Position numbers and translations under genes: made by a program | NCBI GenBank assembly: GCA_947494335.1 | Contig: CANLUT010000001.1 | Location: 725,649-789,648 of the forward strand | From: Oligoflexales bacterium | Lineage (GTDB): Bacteria > Bdellovibrionota_B > Oligoflexia > Oligoflexales > RGVZ01 | Length of the DNA stretch: 64,000 nucleotides | Direction of reading: 5' to 3' | Notes under the pieces: generated by a model | Told to the model about the DNA's origin: nothing | Database searches by the model: none | What the model saw: the letters and a program-made list of their open reading frames with translations, nothing else | Shown: one piece after another, positions 35,847-44,178 of the stretch | Numbering within the stretch: position 1 is the stretch's first letter | Layout: each line of letters begins with the position of its first letter

Positions 35847-37022
35847 ATGTCATTGCCACGCACCTCTCCTTATTCTGATTTTTACAACGTCGATGGATTA
35901 TTGACGGAGGAACAACGCCTTGTTGCGACATCCGTGCGCGACTTTGTCAGCCGCGAGCTGAATCCGGTCATTGGTCAGCACTACATGGATGAGAAGTTTC
36001 CTGTCGAGAAAATTAAATCATTTGGTGAGTTGGGTGTTCTTGGCGGTAACTTGAAAGGATACGGCCTCGCTGGCATGGACCAAATTAGTTACGGACTTGT
36101 CATGAAAGAACTTGAGCGATGTGACTCAGGAGTGCGCAGTTTTGTGTCGGTACAGGGTGCGCTCGTGATGTATCCGATTTATGAATACGGTAGTGAAGAG
36201 CAAAAAAATTATTGGTTACCAAAGCTTGGTCGCGGTGAGGCAGTAGGATGTTTTGGATTGACGGAATCATACGGTGGTTCCGACCCAGGGAAGATGAAGA
36301 CAAACGCTGTTCTAAAGGGTGACAAATGGATTTTGAACGGCTCAAAAATGTGGATCACCAACGGTAATCTTGCGGATGTCGCCATTGTTTGGGCTAGTAC
36401 ATCGGAAGGTGTCCGTGGCTTTGTGGTTCCAACTAACAGCAAAGGATTTACGGCTCGAAAAATGACCGGAAAACTCTCGCTGAGAGCGTCTGTAACGTCT
36501 GAGCTCTATTTCGATAACGTTGAACTCGACAAGGGCGCCATGCTGCCAAAGTCCACGGCTGGGATTAAGTGCGCTCTTTCTTGTCTAACACAGGCGCGTT
36601 ACGGGATTGCCTGGGGTGTACTAGGGGCGGCTGAGGCTTGTTTTGATGAGGCTGTCAATTATGTCAAGGATCGCATGATTTTTGATAAACCACTGGCTGC
36701 TAAGCAGTTGATCCAGATGAAGTTGGCGAAAATGTCTGCTGCACTAACACAAGGCCAGCTTCTGGCTCTGCGTCTCGGACAATTGAAACAGGCGGGAGAG
36801 ATGCACCATTCGCAGGTCTCTATGGCCAAGCAGAATAACTGCCAGCTCGCCCTTGAAACGGCGCGCACTTGTCGAGATATGCTCGGCGGAAACGGCATTA
36901 TGATTGAGTACCAGACAATGCGTCATATGTGTAACTTGGAGACAGTATTCACATATGAAGGAACTAATGACGTGCATCTGCTGGTCGTTGGACAGCAGAT
37001 TACTGGAATTCCTGCATACTAA
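35847..37022 (+). CDS. gcdH: acyl-CoA dehydrogenase, glutaryl-CoA dehydrogenase type
   Basis: The FAD-binding acyl-CoA dehydrogenase fold is complete at 391 residues. GCFGLTESYGGSDPGKM, the active-site Glu in TFTYEGTND-like TYEGTNDVH and especially the Arg-Ser in VRSFVSVQGAL match glutaryl-CoA dehydrogenases, where that Arg binds the substrate carboxylate. Role would be oxidative decarboxylation of glutaryl-CoA to crotonyl-CoA. ATG 35847 has only a weak ribosome site. Confidence 0.88.
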   Translation: MSLPRTSPYSDFYNVDGLLTEEQRLVATSVRDFVSRELNPVIGQHYMDEKFPVEKIKSFGELGVLGGNLKGYGLAGMDQISYGLVMKELERCDSGVRSFVSVQGALVMYPIYEYGSEEQKNYWLPKLGRGEAVGCFGLTESYGGSDPGKMKTNAVLKGDKWILNGSKMWITNGNLADVAIVWASTSEGVRGFVVPTNSKGFTARKMTGKLSLRASVTSELYFDNVELDKGAMLPKSTAGIKCALSCLTQARYGIAWGVLGAAEACFDEAVNYVKDRMIFDKPLAAKQLIQMKLAKMSAALTQGQLLALRLGQLKQAGEMHHSQVSMAKQNNCQLALETARTCRDMLGGNGIMIEYQTMRHMCNLETVFTYEGTNDVHLLVVGQQITGIPAY

Positions 37023-37034
37023 GGAGTTAGGATC

Positions 37035-37547
37035 ATGGCTGCACGATGGATTGTGCCCGTAGCTTTGGCCGCAATGCCCCTGATAGATGGCTGTCGCATG
37101 TCGAATCTAGGTAAAGATTATCCCGAATCCACCACCGTCACAGGTGGGGCAGATGCGGCAACACAGAAGCCACCAGTCATTCAGCCACAGCGACAGGCAG
37201 CAGTCGGTACGACGTTAGCGGTAACCGTTGATGATGAAGGGCGCCTTCGCGAAGAATTGACTTTACGTCTTGATTACTTCCCGCCGCCTCGTCCTGATGG
37301 GGTATCGATTCCAACCTGCTATCAGGAAATTGCTGGTCACCTGATTGTCGGGCGGATTTTCTGTGAGGGTAACGGTAATATAGCGGCTGATGTGATCGCC
37401 AGTCAGGTGAATCAACAATGCTACACGGCAACGCCAGTTCGCAAGCTTGCAGCTAAATCATCTGTTGTCTTGGTTGGGTGTAAGGGGGCGGCTCGGATCC
37501 AAACCTATCGTTATGAGCCAGATCTGAAGCTTGAGGTTTTGAAATAG
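37035..37547 (+). CDS. hypothetical lipoprotein
   Basis: It starts 12 bases after the dehydrogenase with a good ribosome site (aaggag). The N-terminus MAARWIVPVALAAMPLIDGC ends in a lipobox (Cys 20). The mature part has four further cysteines in a beta-rich region (PTCYQEIAG, RIFCEGNG, QQCYTAT, VGCKGAA) likely forming disulfides. I know no family. It is followed by a bidirectional terminator. Confidence 0.7.
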   Translation: MAARWIVPVALAAMPLIDGCRMSNLGKDYPESTTVTGGADAATQKPPVIQPQRQAAVGTTLAVTVDDEGRLREELTLRLDYFPPPRPDGVSIPTCYQEIAGHLIVGRIFCEGNGNIAADVIASQVNQQCYTATPVRKLAAKSSVVLVGCKGAARIQTYRYEPDLKLEVLK

Positions 37548-37565
37548 GTTTGTTTTTAAATTAAA

Positions 37566-37595
37566 AAAAAACGGGGCCAGAGTGGCCCCGTTTTT
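37566..37595. terminator. bidirectional intrinsic terminator
   Basis: A stem of at least nine GC-rich pairs (ACGGGGCCA with TGGCCCCGT) around a three-base loop is flanked by A-run on the left and T-run on the right. It separates the lipoprotein gene and the convergent thioredoxin-like gene and would work for both. Confidence 0.92.
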
Positions 37596-37610
37596 CGTAT
37601 ATGATCTGCA

Positions 37611-38105
37611 TTACTCGCAAGTCGTTTGCAACGCGCGCTCAACAAATCCACGAATCTTACCAGCTGCGCCATCCCAGGTGCCAACGTGATTGCCAACCAT
37701 CTCACCTTTGCAGTTAACAACAAACACTTGTGGAACGCCACTGGAGGTGCGGAGTGCGTTGTATACGCGTCGTCCCGTGTCCTGGATAACAGGGTGGTTT
37801 GGTTCATGGCGAGCGATCCATTCAGCATAGTCAGCGTCATTGGTGTCAAGGCCTAGGTCTAACACCTGAACGCGAGCATTAGCGGAATATTGAGTCGCCA
37901 AAGCGTCAACAGCAGGGGCGTTCTCGTTACAGTAGCCACAGCTCAGGCGATAGGCTTCAAATACAAACACGCCGTTTTTATGCTCGGACATTTTGTAAAT
38001 GTCTCGGGAATCGCTGTTTTTTAGTGGGAATTCATACATCGGAATTGAGGCTGCAGTTGCAGCAGTTGCCACAAAAAACGAGGCAGCAAGTAAAAGTCGT
38101 AGCAT
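37611..38105 (-). CDS. periplasmic thioredoxin-like protein
   Basis: A signal peptide (MLRLLLAASFFVATAATA) is followed by a thioredoxin fold with active-site CGYC in FEAYRLSCGYCNENAP and the cis-Pro region SGVPQVFVV. It probably acts as a periplasmic thiol reductase or oxidase, like TlpA/ResA. The CxxC spacer Gly-Tyr does not decide direction. Cysteines also occur in VVNCKGE and at the C-terminus (TTCE). Length 164. Confidence 0.82.
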   Translation of the reverse strand: MLRLLLAASFFVATAATAASIPMYEFPLKNSDSRDIYKMSEHKNGVFVFEAYRLSCGYCNENAPAVDALATQYSANARVQVLDLGLDTNDADYAEWIARHEPNHPVIQDTGRRVYNALRTSSGVPQVFVVNCKGEMVGNHVGTWDGAAGKIRGFVERALQTTCE

Positions 38106-38382
38106 GGGTGTTTTCTCCTCAATGAGTCCATAAAATGGGCTTGTTTATTATTGGTAAAAGGATAACTGAGTCATCCGGGGATTTCCAAGAGAAAGATTCT
38201 TATGGATGGGAAATTAATAAAAAATACCCAATTTCGGTGGGTATACAGGGCCCTGTCTGTTTGTAGGATGATGATCTTCACCAAACCAGTTCAGATATTT
38301 CAGTGCTCGTCGATACACCAAGGGTACGACTGGGGAATGTGGATCGTCTGCAGGACTGAGTCGGGATTTGGAATAAAGGTGC
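38106..38382. other. intergenic stretch with two small inverted repeats
   Basis: ACCCA-N7-TGGGT at about 38226-38242 is followed at 38245-38256 by the perfect 12-base palindrome ACAGGGCCCTGT. No promoter is obvious and no short ORF with a good ribosome site is present. These repeats lie 125-160 bases upstream of a large TPR gene. Confidence 0.45.
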
Positions 38383-40713
38383 ATGGATCAGCGTTGCCGC
38401 GACCAACTAGAATTTGCCAATAAGCTAATCTTCGTAAAACAGTACGAAGAGGCTGATCGGGTCCTTAGAGACATCTTGCTGTCTAAGCAGGGTGCCGAAG
38501 AGTCTTTAGTCCATTTGCGCCGTATTGAGCTTATGAGTCTGATGGGGCGTGTCCATGAACTAAAGGCTCACTACACTGAATTGGCCCATTCCTCTGAGGA
38601 TGATGGATTAGCTCAAACGTGCTTGATTCTGAGCGGTATGTTTTCAGACCCGTCAAGTGCAAGCGAAGCAATGAACGAGCTCCACGGTCTTGCGCAGCAA
38701 TACGGGCCCTCTCCGTTGCTATTTTTTGCGATGGCGTTTGGCGCTGAGCAGCAAGGTAATAACGAACGCGCCAAATATAATTACCAACAGTCTCTAGCCC
38801 TAGATCCGCAATGGTATCCCAGTCTTTTTGGCTTAAGTCAGGTGCATTTTAACATGGGTGATGAGGCACATGGTGATCAATATTTCCATCAGTTTGAACT
38901 GATGGCGCCGTATAATCTTTACGGTAATTTTGAAACCCATCGTCGCCTTAGCCAGGAATTTACAGAATTGGGGCGATTCGACGAAGCGGAACGAGCGATT
39001 CAAGCGCTCACCATGTGGTGGTACGACAACCGCCGGTACGTTCCAAGCCACATTGAAATATTTGAACGTCTTGCAACCGCAAGAATTAGTGATTTGAGAG
39101 GAGATCAAACTCAGGCTCTTAAGCGTCGTAGCGAGGCGAGGGCTCTAACCGACGATCTGCTTAATCAATCGACGGTTGAGGAAGATGCTCTGTATTTTGT
39201 TGCCCGTATCCTGACAGAGTATGGCGAAGAGGCAGCCGCGTTCCAGGCATACAAGCAAGTGTTGAAAGTGGCAGGTAACAACCCCTCCGTTGTGCAAAAA
39301 GTGGGTAGCCACTTCCTTGGTAGTGGGGAGTTTGAGGCTGCAAAAGAACTTTTTGAACACGCTTATAAGCAGCATCCCGATAACTCAGAGATCCGTTTTT
39401 GTTTGCTTGTTGCAAGACTCAAATCAGCAGGTGTAAGTGTTGAAGAATATCTGATCGGCCGCGAGCGGATTCGTCAGCTTGCCGATGTTGGTGACAAGGT
39501 CGAGTTTCTATCTTTGTTGAACGCTCTGCTGTCGCGATTCAATGGCGACTGGGACGTTCATTTTCATCTGGCAGAGCTGTTTCTACGCATGGGGCATGAG
39601 AAGAAAGCCGGCCAGCACTACGCCAAAATGTTTGAGTTAGACCCCCTTGGTCAGAACTCACGTCTACGCTATGCAAACTTCCTGATGAACTCTAACGAGC
39701 CAGACAAAGCCATGGACGTCCTGCTATTGATTGACACTCCGAAAGGTGTCATGAGTGATGTTGACGCGGAAGTGCAGTGGCTCAAGTCCAGTTATTACGA
39801 ACGCAAAGGAGAGTGGAAGTCCAGCATGGAAATGCTGACGCCATTACTCGCACGTGATCCATGGAACATCACCTATCTCATTCATGAAATTCTTTGTCAG
39901 ACCGGTCTACTGGAGGGCGCAAATGCTGTTCAGGCAGCCCATGATCATTGGGCGAAAAAGCTCGCAAGTAACGACGAAACTCGGGTCAACTGGAGTGAGT
40001 TTGCAAACGATACTCTGCGCATTTCGAGAGAGCATTCTTATCAATTGGCTTATGCGCGGGCAAAACTTCAGTTCCTGTATATGCGAGGTAGCGAGCAATC
40101 GCTGCGCTCTGTGGTTCGTGAAGCATGTCAATATGACGCAGGCAAAGGTGCGCGTGAACTTCTAAGGTTGGTTAATACAAACTTCGATCATCCGAGTGTC
40201 TATTGGGGGCTTGGCCTTCTCTACAAGGAACTTTGGCAACTGGAAGTTGCGTCAATGTGGTTTGAATTGACACTAGGTCTTACAAATCTGGATGATCGGC
40301 TGAAGTCATTGGTTTATCTAGATTTGGCGGATTCCTATATATGGCGAAACGTGAACCTGCCCAAATCCGTGGAGTATATCAAACTGTCCCTTGAGCTTTC
40401 AGCGCGTAATGGGCAGCAAGATCGTCGTGCTTTGATGATTATGGGGCACGCTTTGCTCCGGCAAGGACATGTTCGACAGGCGCAAGCATATCTCGATCAG
40501 ATGCGCGATCAGTCTAACGAATTCGAAGTTCAATATCTGACTGGACTTGTGCAGTACCGTAACGGTCAGCAATTGCGGGCCAATGAAATTTGGAAACCTC
40601 TGCTTAAATTTAAGACAGAACAAATGCGTGAATACCGCATCAAACAAGAGATTCTGCGATATTACTTCGAAAAGACGCCTTACACGCCGCGCGATTTCTC
40701 GAAGGCGAATTGA
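38383..40713 (+). CDS. large TPR-repeat protein
   Basis: The 776-residue protein has helical repeats throughout, many with TPR character (WYPSLFGLSQVHFNMGDEA, WDVHFHLAELFLRMGHEKKA). It has no signal peptide or membrane segment and should be a cytoplasmic scaffold. I do not recognise a closer family. ATG 38383 follows a weak aaagg. It is followed by a small zinc-finger-like gene and another TPR protein. Confidence 0.78.
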   Translation: MDQRCRDQLEFANKLIFVKQYEEADRVLRDILLSKQGAEESLVHLRRIELMSLMGRVHELKAHYTELAHSSEDDGLAQTCLILSGMFSDPSSASEAMNELHGLAQQYGPSPLLFFAMAFGAEQQGNNERAKYNYQQSLALDPQWYPSLFGLSQVHFNMGDEAHGDQYFHQFELMAPYNLYGNFETHRRLSQEFTELGRFDEAERAIQALTMWWYDNRRYVPSHIEIFERLATARISDLRGDQTQALKRRSEARALTDDLLNQSTVEEDALYFVARILTEYGEEAAAFQAYKQVLKVAGNNPSVVQKVGSHFLGSGEFEAAKELFEHAYKQHPDNSEIRFCLLVARLKSAGVSVEEYLIGRERIRQLADVGDKVEFLSLLNALLSRFNGDWDVHFHLAELFLRMGHEKKAGQHYAKMFELDPLGQNSRLRYANFLMNSNEPDKAMDVLLLIDTPKGVMSDVDAEVQWLKSSYYERKGEWKSSMEMLTPLLARDPWNITYLIHEILCQTGLLEGANAVQAAHDHWAKKLASNDETRVNWSEFANDTLRISREHSYQLAYARAKLQFLYMRGSEQSLRSVVREACQYDAGKGARELLRLVNTNFDHPSVYWGLGLLYKELWQLEVASMWFELTLGLTNLDDRLKSLVYLDLADSYIWRNVNLPKSVEYIKLSLELSARNGQQDRRALMIMGHALLRQGHVRQAQAYLDQMRDQSNEFEVQYLTGLVQYRNGQQLRANEIWKPLLKFKTEQMREYRIKQEILRYYFEKTPYTPRDFSKAN

Positions 40714-40810
40714 CCGGCCAGCCAAAAAATTTATTGACACAAGTACTCAGGTATGGAAAAACCTTGGTCGAGCATAAGTGCACATTTTTGATTTAAGCGT
40801 CTGGAGGTTC

Positions 40811-40913
40811 TGCAGCGATCGCTGCAAAGAACTGAGGAAGCGGCTACTGGGTCCTTTGGACGTCAGTCGTCTGAAACGATGTTAGAGACAAGAGAGTCCC
40901 ATGGAACGGGACT
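40811..40913 (+). promoter_or_regulatory. structured 5' leader of the small cysteine protein
   Basis: Three hairpins can be drawn in about 100 bases: a 16-base perfect palindrome TGCAGCGATCGCTGCA (40811-40826), a small GTCC-TTT-GGAC stem near 40852, and AGTCCC-N7-GGGACT (40895-40913), followed by the gggagga ribosome site. The stretch could be a leader RNA or an operator-rich region. It matches no riboswitch I can recall. Confidence 0.4.
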
Positions 40914-40937
40914 GTCAAAGAGAGGGAGGATTCTTAC

Positions 40938-41258
40938 TTGAAAACCACTGTGTCAAAGTCCAAAGTATCGACAATTGCATTTAACACTTTTTTTACTAAC
41001 TGCTGTTCTGCATGCGAAGGGCAGGTAAAGAGCGTTCGTCGCGAGTTCAGCGATCAAGCTTGGGCTGCTTTAGTCGCCTGGAAAGAGGTTGAGAGCCGCG
41101 CAGTCGACGCTCCACTTTGCAATGACTGCTACTACAACTTCCGGGATGTATTGATTGAACGTGCCGACGAGATGCGCCTGATGGCTGGTCATGTCGTCGC
41201 AAAAACGGCCGTCGCTGGTCGAGATCGCGCCGCTGGCGCAAAGGTCGCTCGCGCTTGA
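40938..41258 (+). CDS. small protein with two CxxC pairs, probable zinc binding
   Basis: Translation starts at TTG 40938, seven bases after a strong gggagga. The 106-residue protein has CSAC near residue 25 and CNDC near residue 64, a four-cysteine arrangement that could hold one zinc. The rest is helical and basic, ending in an Ala/Arg/Lys tail. It has no signal peptide. A terminator follows. I do not recognise the family. Confidence 0.7.
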   Translation: MKTTVSKSKVSTIAFNTFFTNCCSACEGQVKSVRREFSDQAWAALVAWKEVESRAVDAPLCNDCYYNFRDVLIERADEMRLMAGHVVAKTAVAGRDRAAGAKVARA

Positions 41259-41310
41259 GTTGCGTTAATTTGAGTTTCTAGGTTTGGAACTTTATTAAAT
41301 ATGTTCAAAG

Positions 41311-41349
41311 ACCCACAGTCGTCAGTTGATGATGACTGTGGGTTTATTT
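41311..41349 (+). terminator. intrinsic terminator
   Basis: ACCCACAGTC pairs with GACTGTGGGT (10 pairs) around a 13-base loop, followed by TTATTTT. It lies about 50 bases after the small cysteine protein gene. Confidence 0.85.
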
Positions 41350-41388
41350 TACCCAGAAAGCACTCCTAACCGGCAGAAAATTCCCCTG

Positions 41389-41415
41389 TAAAGTAATCCG
41401 ACACCCCTCCGATGA
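41389..41415 (+). promoter_or_regulatory. sigma-28-like promoter of the TPR/EVE-like gene
   Basis: TAAAGTAA and TCCGATGA are separated by exactly 11 bases; the sigma-28 consensus is TAAAGTTT-N11-GCCGATAA, so 12 of 16 positions agree. It lies 55 bases before the likely ATG at 41470. Confidence 0.45.
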
Positions 41416-41469
41416 CGTCTCTGTTAGTCGTCAACTTTGCCGCACGGTGCAAATATTTTGGGGGTAGCC

Positions 41470-42981
41470 ATGTCTGTTGGAGTTCAGCGTCTTCTCGAAG
41501 CTCAATCCGTAAATGTCGATTTCAGCGATGAGGGTTTATCGTCGGATTATATGGTGGTCCTCAACCATATGTGGAATGGCCGTTTTGACGCGGCTGCTGA
41601 CCATGCATCAAGCCTTCTTGCTGGCGAAGACGATCATCCTTCGACAATCCGGCTGTACAGGGCGTGGATTGAGGCATTGAATGAGCTTGAAGACCAGGAT
41701 GGACTCGTCGTTCTTGGCGACCATCTTTTAGCTCTTGGTCGGACTGATGAGGACCTAAAGCAAACCTTCTTGGCACTTCGTGGCATCATTCATCTTTATT
41801 TGGATCAAGCGCCTGCGGCGCGTCTTGTTTTGCGCGCGATTCATGGACGCGAGACTAATCCGTATTGTCTAGAGTTTGAGCAAATGTGTGCGCGCCGGGG
41901 ATTTGACAATGCCGCCGAGTTTGCCATATCGCACTCGAGAGTGAAAATGGATGACTGGTTTCATTGGAATACCCTGATTGCAGATCTTTCGGTTTTTGGC
42001 CCCTCCGACGAACTACATGAAGTGCTTAACCATTCGCATCGGGCATTTCCGGGCTCTCCGGCACTGGATCTGGCAAACATGCACCGCGCGATTGACTCTG
42101 GCTATTGGCCAGGGGCGCAGGCTTCTGCCAGCAGGCTCCATGGTAATTTTCCTGATCATCGTGACTACGGCTTTATGGCGGCATTCAGCGCCTACCAGGC
42201 TGGCGATTCGCAATTGGCATTGCAGACGCTTCGTGGTTTGGGCGAGTTCTTAAACACGACTGATGCGGATGTTTTGCACTTAACCGGTGAGATTCTGGCC
42301 AAGCAAGCATTGGAATTGGACAGTGAATCGATGGCTCGTACGGCCATACAGAAGCTTGATCTTGCTGCTCGCTTGTATCGTCGTCAAGGAAAGCCTGTTG
42401 ATCATGCTTTGTCTTTGATTCAAAAACTTGAACGTCAGATTGTTTCCGAGAGTAATCATCAGCTCGAGTCTGATGCTTTGAGAGCCCCGCGCAGTTGGAT
42501 GATCATGCTGACGCCCTCTCAGTATGCAAATCTTTCAACCTCCGGTGATCAAGAAATCGCTTCCCTGCATCGACCTATGGGGCGTGAAGCAATGCCGGGT
42601 GATGTGGTGCTATTTGTAACAAAGTCATCCCATATCGCCAAACAGCCTGCCCAGTCGAATCAGGAGTGGCGAATTGTTGCTGTGTATCGAGTGACGACGC
42701 GTCCTTTCTGGCATCCAACCAATCGTTGGCAGAATGGTCTTGAATTGGTCGATCGTCCTGATGCCCCGATTCCAGTGGATGCTAAGGATGTCGGTAGTGA
42801 TTGGAATGTTCGCGGTAAAAAATACAGTCTTCCGCGAGGTCACCACGCCCGCTACGGGGTCTACGAGTTGGACGACAGTGCGATGGACATCGTCGTATCT
42901 GCAGTAAAACGCAGAAGTGATGGAATTGTTCATGATGTTGAGCGTCGGAACGCAGATCAATCTAAAAAGGACTCGGTATAA
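41470..42981 (+). CDS. TPR protein with PUA/EVE-like C-terminal domain
   Basis: The track start at 41437 lacks a ribosome site; ATG 41470 follows tgggggt. Residues 1-335 are helical TPR-like repeats. The last 150 residues start with RSWMIMLTPSQYANL and contain PGDVVLFVTKSS, EWRIVAVYRVTTRPFW and RWQNGLELV, a pattern of strands resembling EVE/PUA-like domains that read modified bases; this is inferred from pattern alone. There is no signal peptide. The exported protein that follows is 45 bases downstream. Confidence 0.72.
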   Translation: MSVGVQRLLEAQSVNVDFSDEGLSSDYMVVLNHMWNGRFDAAADHASSLLAGEDDHPSTIRLYRAWIEALNELEDQDGLVVLGDHLLALGRTDEDLKQTFLALRGIIHLYLDQAPAARLVLRAIHGRETNPYCLEFEQMCARRGFDNAAEFAISHSRVKMDDWFHWNTLIADLSVFGPSDELHEVLNHSHRAFPGSPALDLANMHRAIDSGYWPGAQASASRLHGNFPDHRDYGFMAAFSAYQAGDSQLALQTLRGLGEFLNTTDADVLHLTGEILAKQALELDSESMARTAIQKLDLAARLYRRQGKPVDHALSLIQKLERQIVSESNHQLESDALRAPRSWMIMLTPSQYANLSTSGDQEIASLHRPMGREAMPGDVVLFVTKSSHIAKQPAQSNQEWRIVAVYRVTTRPFWHPTNRWQNGLELVDRPDAPIPVDAKDVGSDWNVRGKKYSLPRGHHARYGVYELDDSAMDIVVSAVKRRSDGIVHDVERRNADQSKKDSV

Positions 42982-43026
42982 GTCTGTTCAGATGTTTCGT
43001 CTCGGTTAACTCTTTTAGAGGTGTCT

Positions 43027-44178
43027 ATGAAACGCGCGAATTCCAGTCTTATCACTTCTGTTGTTTGCCTAGTCTGCACGTCCGGAGCATTTGCTGAGGA
43101 TGGCATGCAGGAGGCGGTCGCCCTAGATGCGGAGATGACTGTTGCTGCAGAGGAGTCAACCACTCAAAGTGAGGATTCGGCAAAGTCAAAGGTGACAGAT
43201 GGAGGGGGCGTACGAGAAGAGGCGCCAGCAGTTGTTGCGAAGGTTGCAGACACAAAGCCGCAAATTCCTGCCGATGCTATTGTAAGTCAGGGTGAGCGAT
43301 TTGCTATTGATGATAAGGGTTTTAGTATTGTTTCCCCCCAGGGGTGGGTTGTCCGTAAAAACTTGCCGCGTACGAGTCTTCTGATGCAGGCGCAGGTTTC
43401 TGGGTCTGAGTATCCTCGCAACATAGCAGTTGTGCGGTTTAAAGAGCCAAAATTTATCTCTGCTGATTCAGCACAACAGTTTGCCGAACATTTGTTGGCA
43501 TCGTTTCCTAGGGTTTCTAGCACAATTGAAGGCTACAGTCTGCGAAGCCATGAGGCCATTAAGATGACCGATGGTCGCGAAGGGTGGATGTTCTACACAG
43601 AGTATTCTGATGCAGGCCGTAAGATGATGCAGGCACATGTTCTTGTAAGCAGTCAAACAAGCCACTACTTGGCTACATTTACTGATGTCGCGGAGCATTT
43701 TGAAGGAGCCCCAAATGGTGAGCAATTTCTCTCGGAAGCTTGGTCTGCGATGACCTCTATCGAGCTTGACTCGCCAAGTCCGGCGGCTGGATTTGGTTTG
43801 CGTGTCATGGTCGGTGGACTGATTGGTATGGCATTGCTAATGTTGCTTTCAACTATTGCGCGTAAGTTTTTTGCCAAGCGATATTACCGGTCTGTAGCAG
43901 ATGCGGATGAATCCTTTGATCCGCCGACTGGGAGTGCTACTGAAATATCGAGCCTCCCGTCAAAACCCTTAGTATCAGTTGCCTCCGGAATCAGCGGTGT
44001 GGCGGAAAAAACGGAGTATACCGACGACATGATCGATGAGGTTGTCGAAAAAACAGTACGTAGCGGTTTTTCTCGTATCGTCAAAATGAGCACAAAGTCA
44101 GCGGTGAGCACTCCTGAAGATGAAGATCTCCATTTTTCTTCACAGAAGCCAACGAACGAGTTCAAACGGGGAGCTTGA
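43027..44178 (+). CDS. exported, membrane-anchored protein, DcrB/PsbP-like
   Basis: ATG 43027 begins a signal peptide (MKRANSSLITSVVCLVCTSGAFA). After an acidic Ser/Glu/Ala linker, residues 95-245 (FAIDDKGFSIVSPQGWVVRK, then GREGWMFYTEYSDAGRKMM) resemble the DUF1795/DcrB or PsbP alpha-beta fold. One membrane helix follows (VMVGGLIGMALLMLLST), then a 100-residue cytoplasmic tail. No catalytic motif is seen. Its 3' end overlaps mtnA by 17 bases in convergent orientation. Confidence 0.7.
   Translation: MKRANSSLITSVVCLVCTSGAFAEDGMQEAVALDAEMTVAAEESTTQSEDSAKSKVTDGGGVREEAPAVVAKVADTKPQIPADAIVSQGERFAIDDKGFSIVSPQGWVVRKNLPRTSLLMQAQVSGSEYPRNIAVVRFKEPKFISADSAQQFAEHLLASFPRVSSTIEGYSLRSHEAIKMTDGREGWMFYTEYSDAGRKMMQAHVLVSSQTSHYLATFTDVAEHFEGAPNGEQFLSEAWSAMTSIELDSPSPAAGFGLRVMVGGLIGMALLMLLSTIARKFFAKRYYRSVADADESFDPPTGSATEISSLPSKPLVSVASGISGVAEKTEYTDDMIDEVVEKTVRSGFSRIVKMSTKSAVSTPEDEDLHFSSQKPTNEFKRGA

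Noticed and set aside
40734-40762. Perfect TTGACA upstream of the small cysteine protein
   Set aside because: No acceptable -10 hexamer within 15-19 bases downstream.
40753-40791. 12-codon ORF upstream of the structured leader
   Set aside because: Weak ribosome site and no codon pattern suggesting an attenuator leader peptide.
40811-40826. GCGATCGC core (cyanobacterial HIP1 motif)
   Set aside because: One occurrence inside a longer palindrome; there is no sign of HIP1-like abundance or cyanobacterial origin.
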